NCBI RefSeq assembly: GCF_000513275.1
Contig: NZ_CBVJ010000076.1
Location: forward strand, 1 to 64,000
Origin: Paenibacillus gorillae
Lineage (GTDB): Bacteria; Bacillota; Bacilli; Paenibacillales; Paenibacillaceae
Direction of reading: 5' to 3'
DNA: 64,000 nt
In this document: positions 16,516-25,712 of the stretch, piece after piece
Position numbering within the stretch: the stretch's first letter is position 1
Layout: each line of letters starts with the position of its first letter
Position numbers and translations under genes: made by a program
Notes under the pieces: generated by a model
Seen by the model: only the letters and a program-made list of their open reading frames with translations
The model's database searches: none
Told to the model about the DNA's origin: nothing

Positions 16516-17535
16516 CTACAGCGTCCCCCGTTCTTTCATTCTCGGATCGACAGTCCGGTAAAGGATATCGGCAATCGCATTACCCGCAAATACGAACATC
16601 GCCGTGAACAGTACGATGCCAAGCAGCAGCGGAACATCGCCGCGCAATCCGGCTTCGACGGTAGCTTGTCCGAGTCCCGGGTAAGAGAAAACCTGCTCCG
16701 CCAGCACCGCACCGCCAAACAGCTCGCCAAACGATGTAAATTGCAGCGTCAGTGCGGGCAGTGCAATGTTGCGCAGGCCATGTCTGAAAAAGAGCGTAAA
16801 TCCCTGTTCTCCGCGCGCTTTGGCAAACCACACATAATCGCTGTCCAACACGTCGATCAGCTTTTGCCGTGTATGCAGCGCGATGCTCGAGATTCCCACA
16901 ATGCTCAACGTCAAGGCCGGCAATATCATATGTCGAAGCCGGTCAAACAACGACACATCCTCCGCAAGCTTGCCTGCGGGCACGCCAAGCGCAACCGGAA
17001 ACCAGCCAAGCCACACTGCAAAAACAATGAGCAGCAGCAGTCCCATCCAGAAAGTTGGAGTTGAGGCCAGTGCATAGCAATACCATTTAATGATCCGGTC
17101 AAGCCAGCGATCCTTGTTCATTGCGGCGAGAACGCCTGCCGTAAATCCGATAACGCCAGATAGCAGCCAAGATACCGCCATTAGCGACAAGGAACTGACA
17201 AAGCGCTCGCCAATTACCTCGATGACCGGCTGCCGATAAATCATCGAGACGCCCAGATCGCCGTGCAGCAAAGCGGAGCCCCATCTCATAAACTGCTCCG
17301 CAGGCGGATCATCCAGCCCCCAATAGCTGGCGATAAGCTCACGCTGCTCATGACTGACGACGAGCATATCTGCACCGATATAAGCCTGAACCGGGTCGAC
17401 AGGAGAATTGCTGACAAGGACAAACGATACGATGCTGATCGCGGCAAGCAAGGAAGCGAGCCGCAATGCCTTCCACAGCAGCGCCTTCGTCACTTGCAGA
17501 AGAGTATAATTTCTCCGTTCGCTTGCTTTACTCAT
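16516..17535 (-). CDS. nikB: Nickel/peptide ABC permease, NikB-like
   Basis: A 339-residue permease of the DppB/NikB type with about six membrane helices. Features include SPVDPVQAYIGADM in the first outside loop, the ALASTPTFWMGLLLL helix, and the C-terminal VFSYPGLGQATVEAGLRGDVPLL typical of the family (given in parts). It overlaps the binding-protein gene by eight bases and abuts the NikC-like gene, so translation is probably coupled. Confidence 0.85.
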   Translation of the reverse strand: MSKASERRNYTLLQVTKALLWKALRLASLLAAISIVSFVLVSNSPVDPVQAYIGADMLVVSHEQRELIASYWGLDDPPAEQFMRWGSALLHGDLGVSMIYRQPVIEVIGERFVSSLSLMAVSWLLSGVIGFTAGVLAAMNKDRWLDRIIKWYCYALASTPTFWMGLLLLIVFAVWLGWFPVALGVPAGKLAEDVSLFDRLRHMILPALTLSIVGISSIALHTRQKLIDVLDSDYVWFAKARGEQGFTLFFRHGLRNIALPALTLQFTSFGELFGGAVLAEQVFSYPGLGQATVEAGLRGDVPLLLGIVLFTAMFVFAGNAIADILYRTVDPRMKERGTL

Positions 17536-19153
17536 TTATCCAGCGCCACTGCTCGATATTGTTGGTAACCGGCCAGCCGTGCCCATGCGGATGAATCTTT
17601 TGCTTACCGATATCCAGTCCGTCTTTTACTAGATACAAATGATCAATATTGACGAGCCATGCCCACGGCGCATCGCCTTGTACGCTTGTGCCCGTCTTGC
17701 CGTCCCACTGCGATTTTTTCCAGTAGTCCATCGCATCCTTTTCCTTCGTCGCGCGAAGCGCCTTATCCATCCACTCATCGACCGCCGCATTGCTGTAATA
17801 GCCAGAGTTGTTGTAGTCGACACCACGGAACTTGCTGCTGTATAGATTATACATTTCAATCGGGTCCTGACTGCCGAAGCCATATAAGACCGCATCCGAG
17901 TACATCAGCTTGCCGATATCATCCCAGCTCTTGCCCGCTGCATCGATCTGAATGCCCGCTTCCTTCGCCATATCCGCTGCTGCAAGAGCCAGCGATTGGC
18001 GCGTCATATCGCCTGCCGGGTACAGCAGCGAGAACTGCGCTTTGACGCCGTTCTTTTCCACGATGCCGTCTCCGTCCGTATCCTTCCAGCCGCCGTCCTC
18101 CAGCAGCTTGGCCGCTTTGGCAAGGTCTCCGTCCTGGAATACGGTATCCGGATTCCACCACGGAAGCCCGTCATTGACTGTGTACGCCGGAGTGCCATGA
18201 CCTTCCAGAATGCCGTCTACCAGCGCTTGGCGGTCGAGTGCATAATTAAGCGCTTGACGGATCGCAAGATCCGAGGTTACGGCATTGCCAATCGGATAAC
18301 CTTGATCCGTCTTTTCTCCAGGCTTAACATAAGGAAGCATAATGCCCCGGTTATCAACCGATTTCGCGGCTTCAACACGCATTCCCTTTACCTCCTGCTT
18401 ACTGAATGCCGAAGGAATGTATGCGACGTCAAGCTGACCCGATTTGGCCGCAGCAAATGCAGCATCCTCGCTCAAGAATAAGAATGTCATCTTTTTGAAA
18501 AAAGGCTTGTCTCCGTAATAGAGATCATTATAGGCAACAATAACCTGCTGGCCGCGATCCCACTGCACGAGCTTGTAAGGGCCGGAGCCGACAGGATGCG
18601 ACGCGTAGTCACCGCCGTAAGCATGCTCAGGAACGATGCCAAGTGACGTTAGCAGTGTAATGAAAGTTGACTGCGGTTCCTTCAACGAAAAAACGATCTC
18701 ATCATCACCGTTGACCGTAATAGCCGCTATATTCGTTACGTCGATGGCTGAGCCTTTGCTTCCCGCTGTCTCAAACGTAAATTTCACATCCGAGGCGGTC
18801 AGCGGTTTCCCGTCAGAAAACTTTACGTCATCGCGAAGCTCAACGGTCCATTGCTTGCCGTCTTCAGACAGCGAGTACTTCTTCGCCAAATCATTGGCAA
18901 TGCTCATATCGCTGTTTCGCTTCAGCAGCGTGCTCTGAAACATCGGAGAGCCATATCTTCCCCATCCGGTCGTTGGATCAAAGCCCCCTTCCGGCTCTGA
19001 GCCTACAGCCAGAAGCAATTCATCCTTAGCCTCTGCTGCTTGTACTGGCTGGCGGTCAGGTTTCGCCGCACCTGAGCATCCCGATAAAATAACCAATAAC
19101 GCCGACAATGCCAATAAAAGGGTTGTCCTTTGCCAGTATCGTTTATTGCTCAT
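17528..19153 (-). CDS. nikA: Nickel-type ABC substrate-binding lipoprotein, NikA/CntA-like
   Basis: A 541-residue SBP family 5 lipoprotein that captures nickel, probably bound to a small chelator, for the permease pair. The start at ATG 19153 gives a lipoprotein signal with the lipobox LSGC near residue 26; an upstream ATG at 19186 lacks support. Family landmarks include LRDDVKFSDGKPLTASDV and IRQALNYALDR. The closing HPHGHGWPVTNN is histidine-rich and resembles metal/metallophore binders of the NikA/CntA group. The NikR gene 1 kb away supports nickel, but cobalt- or opine-type metallophores remain possible. It is the first gene of the five-gene operon. Confidence 0.8.
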   Translation of the reverse strand: MSNKRYWQRTTLLLALSALLVILSGCSGAAKPDRQPVQAAEAKDELLLAVGSEPEGGFDPTTGWGRYGSPMFQSTLLKRNSDMSIANDLAKKYSLSEDGKQWTVELRDDVKFSDGKPLTASDVKFTFETAGSKGSAIDVTNIAAITVNGDDEIVFSLKEPQSTFITLLTSLGIVPEHAYGGDYASHPVGSGPYKLVQWDRGQQVIVAYNDLYYGDKPFFKKMTFLFLSEDAAFAAAKSGQLDVAYIPSAFSKQEVKGMRVEAAKSVDNRGIMLPYVKPGEKTDQGYPIGNAVTSDLAIRQALNYALDRQALVDGILEGHGTPAYTVNDGLPWWNPDTVFQDGDLAKAAKLLEDGGWKDTDGDGIVEKNGVKAQFSLLYPAGDMTRQSLALAAADMAKEAGIQIDAAGKSWDDIGKLMYSDAVLYGFGSQDPIEMYNLYSSKFRGVDYNNSGYYSNAAVDEWMDKALRATKEKDAMDYWKKSQWDGKTGTSVQGDAPWAWLVNIDHLYLVKDGLDIGKQKIHPHGHGWPVTNNIEQWRWINE

Positions 19154-19285
19154 CCTGCTCTCTCTCCCCTTCTTATAAAAGCTCATTTCTGCAAACCAGT
19201 TTCCGCCTGCTTGCTATCGTGCCACGTTTTAACAAAATTGTAACACAGAAAAAGGAAACGAACATCCCTTTTCCCCTTAAAAATT

Positions 19286-19316
19286 GATTGTAAAGTCAGA
19301 AAACCTAACGTCAATC
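19286..19316 (-). promoter_or_regulatory. Candidate nik operon promoter with overlapping inverted repeat
   Basis: On the minus strand TTGACG (19314-19309) and TACAAT (19292-19287) are 16 bp apart. GATTG (19286-19290) and CAATC (19312-19316) form an inverted repeat that covers both elements, so a bound repressor such as NikR would block the promoter. The repeat does not match the E. coli NikR operator, so the link is tentative. Confidence 0.45.
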
Positions 19317-19389
19317 TAATATATTGGTAGTATCATCGTTTTAGGTGGTTTATAATGGAAAAATGAGGCTTCAACTCGGAGGGAATGAC

Positions 19390-20001
19390 ATGCCTATCAA
19401 AAAACAAGCTGCTCTTATGTTAGCTTTACTCCTACTATTGCTCACTAGCTGCACAGCCAAAGTGGAAGAGGAGACGCTTACCGACCCTTATCCCCCCTAC
19501 GAGCTGCCCATTATCAATAAACCGAATGAGGATTTATTGGTTATTCCGCTGCCAAGCGATGGCATGCTCCGGGATACCGAACAATATCTTATAGGCTCGC
19601 TGCTTGTCGTTGAGCCGAAATACGAGACGCAGGTATACCGCAGAGGAGATGTTGTTTATTACAAAACACCTGCTGATAACTTAGCATTCGATATGGCCAG
19701 AATCATTGGACTCCCGGGCGAAGTGATCCGTATCCGACAAAGCAAGATTTATATCGACGGCATGAGGCTAGATGCGTTTTACGGTCAGGAATCGTTTGGA
19801 CTCCAAGGGGCGAAATCTCCCGATCCCATTAATATGGAGCTGACGCTGCCTGAGGAGCACTATTTTCTGCTAGGCGATCTATGGTGGAGAAGCTTCTATA
19901 GCAGCATCGTCCAAGGACCAGTATCTGAATCGGCCATTCAAGGTCAGGTTGTGGCATGGACGGGACGAAATCAAATAAGCACGGTCCATCCCCAGCGATG
20001 A
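19390..20001 (+). CDS. Signal-peptidase-I-like lipoprotein without catalytic residues
   Basis: A 203-residue lipoprotein with lipobox LTSC (Cys21). Residues 50-195 follow the S26 signal peptidase layout: the RRGDVVYYKTP box, RIIGLPGEVIRI and a late HYFLLGDLWWRS box. The active site is missing: where peptidases have Ser-Met, this has Gly58-Met59, and the lysine before RxIG is Ala103. The GDNRxxSxDSR box is reduced to GD. ATG 19390 follows CGGAGGG; the open frame from 19345 has no such site. It is divergent from the nik operon and convergent with nikR. It may bind rather than cut a substrate; the function is unknown. Confidence 0.75.
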   Translation: MPIKKQAALMLALLLLLLTSCTAKVEEETLTDPYPPYELPIINKPNEDLLVIPLPSDGMLRDTEQYLIGSLLVVEPKYETQVYRRGDVVYYKTPADNLAFDMARIIGLPGEVIRIRQSKIYIDGMRLDAFYGQESFGLQGAKSPDPINMELTLPEEHYFLLGDLWWRSFYSSIVQGPVSESAIQGQVVAWTGRNQISTVHPQR

Positions 20002-20062
20002 TCGGCTGAGCAAATAGGCGCACAATCTCATAATTACCAAGCTATACAGCCGGATGACCATA

Positions 20063-20109
20063 AAAAAGGCTCCTTGTCAGGCCATTACTCGGCCATGCAA
20101 GGAGCCTTC
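20063..20109. terminator. Bidirectional terminator
   Basis: AAAAAAGGCTCCTTG pairs with CAAGGAGCCTT. It serves the lipoprotein gene on the plus strand and nikR on the minus strand. Confidence 0.8.
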
Positions 20110-20114
20110 GTCCA

Positions 20115-20579
20115 TTACCGGTGCCCATGCCCCGGATGATCATGTTCTTCCCCGGCATGTTCTTCTTCCGCGAACGTTACAGACAATTCGGCATAGGTTA
20201 CACCCTTTTGCACCTGAATTTGCTGATGCAATTGGCGCAGCTTGGCAAGCTGCCCCCGGACCGCGATGATCTCAAGGCACTGGTTATGATTCAAATGCAC
20301 ATGCATATTCGAAATGATATCGCGATGATAATCATGCTGAATCTCCATCAGCAGCAGCGGCAGCTCTCTCGCATGATGGTCATAGACCATTACGATCGTA
20401 CCTGCGACTAGCTGCTCCGGCTTCAAACGGGACGGCTCCAGCAGCGCTTTGCGCGCCAGATCCCGTATTGCCTCAGAACGATTCGAATAGCCTTGTTCTT
20501 CGACGTATTCGTCAAATTGTTCGATCAGAGGCGCCGGGAACGATACCCCGAACCTCGTCAATTCCTCTTTATCCGCCAT
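20115..20579 (-). CDS. nikR: Nickel-responsive regulator NikR
   Basis: A 154-residue ribbon-helix-helix repressor with an ACT-like metal-binding domain. The DNA-binding part is residues 1-50 (TRFGVSFPAPLIEQFDEYV, then SNRSEAIRDLARKAL). The four nickel ligands of E. coli NikR are present: His85 (in QHDYH), His93 and His95 (in MHVHLNH) and Cys101. The C-terminus adds an extra histidine-rich tail (EEHDHPGHGHR). ATG 20579 is preferred to TTG 20588. Loaded with nickel it should repress uptake genes, here probably the nearby ABC operon. Confidence 0.93.
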   Translation of the reverse strand: MADKEELTRFGVSFPAPLIEQFDEYVEEQGYSNRSEAIRDLARKALLEPSRLKPEQLVAGTIVMVYDHHARELPLLLMEIQHDYHRDIISNMHVHLNHNQCLEIIAVRGQLAKLRQLHQQIQVQKGVTYAELSVTFAEEEHAGEEHDHPGHGHR

Positions 20580-20631
20580 TTTGGACAACCACCCAGTCTA
20601 ACCGTATAATTGTCCAAAGTTTACCACAGTT

Positions 20632-21387
20632 CTACCGGTTCATCCAGCCGCCGTCCACGCATAATACGTGACCCGCCATATAGTCCGAGGCTTGCGATGC
20701 AAGAAAAATCGCCGGCCCCATTAAGTCTTCCGCAGTTCCCCAGCGCGCTGCCGGAATGCGGTCGAGAATCTGCCTGCTGCGCACCGGATCATCACGGAGC
20801 GCCTCCGTATTATCCGTGCTCATGTATCCAGGAGCAATCGCATTCACTTGGACACCCTTTGCCGCCCATTCATTGCCCAGCGCCTTCGTTAATCCAGCAA
20901 CGGCATGCTTGCTCGCCGTGTAGCCCGGAACGTTGATGCCGCCCTGGAAGCTTAACATCGAAGCGATGTTAATAATTTTGCCCGAGCCTTGAGCGATCAT
21001 ATGATTGCCCGCCAGCTGACAAAGTACAAATACCGAATTTAAGTTCACGTCCAGTACATCCTGCCAATCTTCAAACCGGTGCTCAGCTGCCGGTGTACGG
21101 CGGATAATGCCTGCATTGTTGACGAGAATGTCCAGACGTCCCAGCCCTTGCAGCGTCCCTTCAATGATGCCTGGCAGCAGGCTGCGGTCCGATATATCCG
21201 CTTGAATCGTAATCGCTTTACGGCCAAGCGCCTCAATCTCGGCTTGAACAGCCGAAGCCGGCGTGCTGTTCGTTACGAGCGCAATATCAGCTCCCGCTTT
21301 GGCTAAACCAATCGCAACCGCCGTGCCAAGCCCCCGGCCTGCCCCGGTTACAATTGCCGTTTTTCCAGTTAGATCAAAAAAACTCAT
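20632..21387 (-). CDS. kduD: 2-deoxy-D-gluconate 3-dehydrogenase (KduD)
   Basis: A 251-residue SDR enzyme that reduces 2,5-diketo-3-deoxygluconate to 2-keto-3-deoxygluconate in breakdown of pectin- or glycan-derived uronates. It has cofactor motif TGAGRGLG at residues 14-21, NNAG near residue 91, and catalytic YTASK near residue 156. The C-terminal GHVLCVDGGWMNR is typical. It is the third gene of an operon with kduI and a DeoR regulator, 12 bp after the regulator. Confidence 0.92.
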   Translation of the reverse strand: MSFFDLTGKTAIVTGAGRGLGTAVAIGLAKAGADIALVTNSTPASAVQAEIEALGRKAITIQADISDRSLLPGIIEGTLQGLGRLDILVNNAGIIRRTPAAEHRFEDWQDVLDVNLNSVFVLCQLAGNHMIAQGSGKIINIASMLSFQGGINVPGYTASKHAVAGLTKALGNEWAAKGVQVNAIAPGYMSTDNTEALRDDPVRSRQILDRIPAARWGTAEDLMGPAIFLASQASDYMAGHVLCVDGGWMNR

Positions 21388-21399
21388 TTTACGTTCCCC

Positions 21400-22155
21400 C
21401 TACGCCTTCATAATCCGGATGCCCTGCTCCTCATACTTGCGTACGACAGCATCATCGACAGCTGCGTCCGTCATAATGCAATGAACCGCATCCAGCTCTG
21501 CGAACGTAATTAGAGCGCCACGGTCAAATTTGCTATGGTCGGCTACACAATAAATTTGCTTGGCGCATTCCATATAAACTTGCTTCAGCTTGGTCAGCTC
21601 TTCGGTAAAAATCGTCAAGCCGTATTCCATATGAATGCCCGTCGTCGATAAGAACAGCTTGTGCACGTTAAGCCGCTTAATCCACTCATGCCACTCATTG
21701 CCGATCAACAAGTTATGATGACGATAACCGCCCGGCACGATAAGCCGAACCTGGTCCTTCGCCGTCAGCTCGCGAATAATGAGCAAATCGTTGGTCAACA
21801 CCGTAATCGGCATGTTTTTCAGCCGCTTCGCAATTTCAAGCGTCGTACTCCCTGCATCCAGCGCAATAATGTCGTCTGGCTCGATGACAGAAATCGCAAG
21901 CTCAGCAATGGCCGCTTTTTCCTTCTGATGCTTGCTGTTCGGAATTTGCAGCGGCAGCAGGCTGTCTTCGCCATCCTGAGCCATGACGGCTCCGCCGTGA
22001 ATCCGTTTGAGAAGCCCTTTCTCCTCCAGCTTCTCCAAGTCTTCACGTACTGTTTTCTCTGTGACCCCAAACGATTCGCTTAATTCGGAAACCTTGACGC
22101 TTCCTTTCTCCTCCAACTGCTTGACGATATACCGATGACGTTCTGCCGCAAGCAT
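21400..22155 (-). CDS. DeoR-family transcriptional regulator
   Basis: A 251-residue sugar-responsive repressor. The N-terminal winged helix opens RHRYIVKQLEEKGSVKVSEL and continues SFGVTEKTVREDLEKLEEKG; the sensor domain has ALDAGSTTLEIAKRL and ends in a DeoRC-type region that binds a phosphorylated or keto sugar. It lies between kduI and kduD, one base after kduI, so it most likely controls this operon and itself. The effector is probably a uronate intermediate. Confidence 0.88.
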   Translation of the reverse strand: MLAAERHRYIVKQLEEKGSVKVSELSESFGVTEKTVREDLEKLEEKGLLKRIHGGAVMAQDGEDSLLPLQIPNSKHQKEKAAIAELAISVIEPDDIIALDAGSTTLEIAKRLKNMPITVLTNDLLIIRELTAKDQVRLIVPGGYRHHNLLIGNEWHEWIKRLNVHKLFLSTTGIHMEYGLTIFTEELTKLKQVYMECAKQIYCVADHSKFDRGALITFAELDAVHCIMTDAAVDDAVVRKYEEQGIRIMKA

Positions 22156-22156
22156 A

Positions 22157-22990
22157 CTACTTCAACTCGTCCATTTTTACGACATCCATATCGGTGAAGG
22201 TATAGTTCTCTCCCGCCATCGACCAGCAGAACGTATAGTTGCTCGTGCCCGCTCCGGAGTGAATCGACCATGGCGGAGAAAGAATCGCTTGCTCGTTAGC
22301 CACGACCAGATGTCTCGTCTCCGAAGGCTCGCCCATCATATGAAATACACGGGCATCCGCATTCAGGTCGAAGTACAGATATGCCTCCATTCGGCGGTCA
22401 TGGAGATGGGATGGCATCGTATTCCAGATACTGCCCGTCTTCAAGCTGGTTACGCCAAGCATCAGCTGGCAGCTTTGAATACCGTCTGCATGGATATACT
22501 TGTAAAGCACCCGCTCATTGGACGTCTCAAGCGAGCCGAGATGTGTCGGATTTGCCTGCTCCACCGTCATTTTCCGCGTCTCCAGTTCTTTATGGGCAGA
22601 GGTGGAACAGAAGTACAGCTTCGCAGGATTGGCGCTGTCCTTGCTGGCAAGATGAACCTCGCGTTTGCCTTTGCCGACATAGAGTACATCCAGCCGCTCC
22701 AGCTCATAGACTTCGCCGTCTACCGAGATAACCGCTGTGCCTTGACCAATATTCAGAAAGCCGACTTCACGGCGCTCCAGAAAATAGTCCGTTTTCAGCG
22801 TATCGGGATCTGCCAGCTCCAGCTTCTCTTGAATCGGGAAAGCACCGCCTACGACCATCCGGTCATAATGGCTGTATGTCATCGAAATTTGATCAGGATT
22901 GAACAAGCCCTCGATCAAAAAATCTTTTCTCAATCGTTCTGTCGTGTATGTTTTGAAATCCTCAGGGTTCGTTGCGTGACGCACTTCCAT
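22157..22990 (-). CDS. kduI: 5-dehydro-4-deoxy-D-glucuronate isomerase (KduI)
   Basis: A 277-residue cupin-fold zinc enzyme that converts 4-deoxy-L-threo-5-hexosulose uronate to 2,5-diketo-3-deoxygluconate, the step before KduD. The zinc-site region PSHLHDRRMEAYLYF is present, with a later histidine in PPWSIHSGAGTSNY. ATG 22990 follows GAGGAGG; an upstream extension to 23053 lacks a ribosome site. It is the first gene of the kduI-deoR-kduD operon. Confidence 0.95.
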   Translation of the reverse strand: MEVRHATNPEDFKTYTTERLRKDFLIEGLFNPDQISMTYSHYDRMVVGGAFPIQEKLELADPDTLKTDYFLERREVGFLNIGQGTAVISVDGEVYELERLDVLYVGKGKREVHLASKDSANPAKLYFCSTSAHKELETRKMTVEQANPTHLGSLETSNERVLYKYIHADGIQSCQLMLGVTSLKTGSIWNTMPSHLHDRRMEAYLYFDLNADARVFHMMGEPSETRHLVVANEQAILSPPWSIHSGAGTSNYTFCWSMAGENYTFTDMDVVKMDELK

Positions 22991-23017
22991 TGTCAATTCC
23001 TCCTCATTCGTATAGGG

Positions 23018-23061
23018 ATGTTCGAAAATGTTCGTTTTCATAATAACACACATTTACGAAC
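23018..23061 (-). promoter_or_regulatory. Candidate kdu promoter and DeoR operator
   Basis: ATGTTCG occurs twice ten bases apart (23018 and 23028), and a third half-site lies inverted (ACGAAC, 23056-23061). Together they flank a minus-strand TATTAT (23045-23040) that could be the -10 element. Direct repeats at one helical turn are common DeoR operators. Confidence 0.4.
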
Positions 23062-23172
23062 TTAAATAGCTGTTTGTTTCTTTTTCTGCAACCTTTCAAA
23101 AATCGTTCACGTCTGAGGGGTGTCAAGCTACATGACATACATTCTCGGTAAATACGGAAGGAGCTTGCTTGT

Positions 23173-24298
23173 ATGACACATAAGAAAAAACTGATCGTAT
23201 TGTTGACCGCCGCCGGCTTGCTAGGCACATCTGCTGTAGTTGGAGCTGCTGGAATGGTAGAGAAAGTAACGGGTATTTTGCATAAGGACGTGAAGGTAGT
23301 CGTCAATGGAGAGAACACCTCCCTGACCCCCGTCTACATTAACGGACAAGCGTATGTTCCGGTCCGCGGTGCTGCAACTGAGCTGGGATACACACTCCAT
23401 TATGATGCGAAAAACAAGGAAATCGAGCTGAATGGCAAAGGCCAGGAAGAGGCTGACTATATGCGCGGTACCGGCGTTATCGTCAATGTGACGGAGGACA
23501 AAGGGCAATACCGGATTGAGCTGCTCGGCAAAGGCTCCAACTCCTGGGTGATTCTGTTCGCCGACGCGAAGACTGTTATTAAGGATAAAGCCGGCAAGAC
23601 CGTAGCGGCTAAGGATTTGAAAGCCGGCCAGCAAATTAACGCAGAATATGGGCCGGTGATGACGATGAGCTTCCCTGGCCAGTCACACGCTGCGAAAATT
23701 ACAGTTGAAGCGGACCGTGCTGTGAAGGAAGATGTCATTCAATCGGTTAAACATACGGAGGATGGCTGGCAAGTTCAATTCGGCGAGACCAAGGATGGCA
23801 AAGCTGTTCCAACGCTGACACTGAATGCCGGCAAAGAAACTAGCGTCCTGACACCTCAGGGCGAATCGGTGAAATGGGAGGATCTGAAAGCCGGCACGAA
23901 GGTACGTGCTTACTATGGTCCGTTCGAGACGAAAAGCATCCCGCCGCAAAGCCCGCTGTTCTATCTTGTCGTGCTGTCTGACGTCCAGACTCCTGGTAAA
24001 ATGACGCCTGAAGCTGCTCAGCAATACCGTGATTTGGCTTGGGCGAAAGTATCCGATCAAGCGAAGCACATCAAAACCAAAAAAGATGAAGCAGTCGTTG
24101 AAATCGTCTCTGCACAGCACTCAGGAGTTATGGCTTCCAGCGATGAGCAGAAAAAAGCTGCTTGCCGAAATTAAAGCTGCGAACGGCAATCTCGTAACGG
24201 TCACTTACACTACCGATCAGGATGAATTGCTTGGGCCGTTGACCGCCGTATTCGATTTCAATACGAAAGCGTTCATTGGCTTTAATATCCGCAAGTAA
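23173..24298 (+). pseudogene. Secreted protein with copper-amine-oxidase-like N-terminal domain, frameshifted
   Basis: An exported protein, about 374 residues if the frame is repaired. It has a signal peptide (LIVLLTAAGLLGTSAVVGAAG) and a stalk domain of the Cu_amine_oxidN1 type at residues 40-85 (VVVNGENTSLTPVYINGQAY, then VPVRGAATELGYTL). Two repeats of an RNA- or metal-binding-like beta domain follow. A run of six A at 24151-24156 breaks the frame; removing one base joins DEQKK to LLAEIKAANGN and the protein ends GFNIRK at 24298. In Paenibacillus such domains are envelope proteins of unknown role. No catalytic amine-oxidase domain is present, so the domain name should not be read as a function. 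Confidence 0.75.
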
Positions 24299-24331
24299 AT
24301 CTTCTATATAATAGAAGGTAACAAAAGGACA

Positions 24332-24378
24332 TAAAAAGGCTGCCGGGTCGCTTGCTTGCGATTCCGGCAGCCTTTTTA
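24332..24378. terminator. Bidirectional terminator
   Basis: AAAAAGGCTGCCGG pairs with CCGGCAGCCTTTTT between two convergent genes. Confidence 0.9.
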
Positions 24379-24407
24379 TGTTATACATGTGATCTGGCGC
24401 GGCTGCG

Positions 24408-24926
24408 CTAGACCAGTGTTTTAACCATATACAACAGCAGCTCATCATCTACTCTGACGGTAGTTCCGGGCTTCACTTCCTCATTACTATACATAATGCC
24501 GTTACCATCCAGAACGTAGCCGCGTTTCGTATACATCATTTGAGCGTTCCCGTAGTCCTTGTATAAGCCCACGCCTAGGCCAATCTTATTGCCAGTCTTG
24601 GCAGCGATAGCCTCCAGTTTGTCAAATAAGGCACTGGCAATTCCTTTGAGTCTGTATGCCGGAAACACGTCCAAACTGTTTATTTCGGGAATTGCTTTCT
24701 GATTAAAATCAGGATAAGCGGAGCTGTACAGCAAGTGACAGCATCCGGCTAATTCGCTGCCGTAATAAGCGATAAGCGTTACCCGCGTGCCCTCCCGGTT
24801 TTCAGCCAAACATTTCTCGTAATAATCACTAGAGCTATACCACGGGTAGATGGCTGAAAAGTTTTCATCCAGCGCCGATGCTTCCTCTTGAGAGGATAGC
24901 CGTTTCAACGTAATTTGCTCTTCCAT
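24408..24926 (-). CDS. GNAT-family N-acetyltransferase
   Basis: A 172-residue acetyl-CoA-dependent transferase. The acetyl-CoA loop is seen as VFPAYRLKGIASALFDKLE near residues 93-111, and the C-terminal YTKRGYVLDGNGIMY is the usual end of the fold. The substrate is unknown. ATG 24926 follows GGGGG. It is a single gene between terminators. Confidence 0.8.
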   Translation of the reverse strand: MEEQITLKRLSSQEEASALDENFSAIYPWYSSSDYYEKCLAENREGTRVTLIAYYGSELAGCCHLLYSSAYPDFNQKAIPEINSLDVFPAYRLKGIASALFDKLEAIAAKTGNKIGLGVGLYKDYGNAQMMYTKRGYVLDGNGIMYSNEEVKPGTTVRVDDELLLYMVKTLV

Positions 24927-24962
24927 TCTAGTTCTCCCCCCTGTGAAGCTTCTATATAGATG

Positions 24963-25479
24963 CTACAAATGTGGCGCCGCGTTACGGAATCTTATAATAG
25001 AGAAATCATCCAAGGTAGAAGACAACACCGCATCCCGGAGCGGATGCAGATTCGGTGTAACGCGCAGCTCAACGCCTGAAGCCGTTATTTTATGGAGCAG
25101 ATCATCAATCGGTTCGACAGCCTGCGGCTTAACGGCGTTCTCCGAAATATAATAGCCTGCATTTTCATCAAAGCATTCAAATCCAATGTGGTCAAAAGCA
25201 TACTGATAAAGCCTCGTCTGATTAATTCTCTCGTACCAACCGCTTTCTATTGCAATAATGACCTTTGCAGTCGTAAAGGAGAAAAAATCGCTCCTGGTCC
25301 CCATCGCTCACTCCGTCTGATAATGCATAGATGACACGAGGACACTCTCTCGGAAACAGATAGTTAACGAGATGCGCCTCATCCAGCGCCCATACAACCG
25401 GTGACATTCCCGGATATGCAGCAGGCGGTCTGGGACTAAATTGTGCAATATCCGACTCTTCGCTAATATGATAGAGCAA
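24963..25479 (-). pseudogene. DUF6886-like protein, frameshifted
   Basis: Two overlapping frames together make a protein of about 171 residues. The N-terminal part reads MLYHISEESDIAQFSPRPP, then VVWALDEAHLVNYLFPRECPRV. After a run of six A (plus strand 25282-25287) the second frame continues FFSFTTAKVIIAIESGWYERI, then LYQYAFDHIGFECFDENAGY and ISENAVKPQAVEPIDDLLHK. One base less in the run joins them. The family is uncharacterised and common in Bacillales; nothing indicates an enzyme class. Sequencing error is the likely cause of the break. Confidence 0.7.
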
Positions 25480-25712
25480 TCGTTAGCCTCCCTTAAATGG
25501 ATGGTATTCCCTCTTTTTCCGTATAGCTCATCATACAACAACGTTCTTGTTAATAAAAACGGCTAGAGAATTTGGTTCTTCTTTACAGTCCGAGCTCCTG
25601 CTCTGTTTATTGCTTAGATAAACATATTTTTGCGGAATTCCATATTTGATGATTGTATTTTTATTCGTTTAAGTGTATATTTATTCAATAATCAATACGT
25701 GATGGGGGTTTG

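Noticed and set aside
23173-24298. Copper amine oxidase enzyme
   Set aside because: Only the N-terminal stalk-type domain is present; the catalytic domain is absent.
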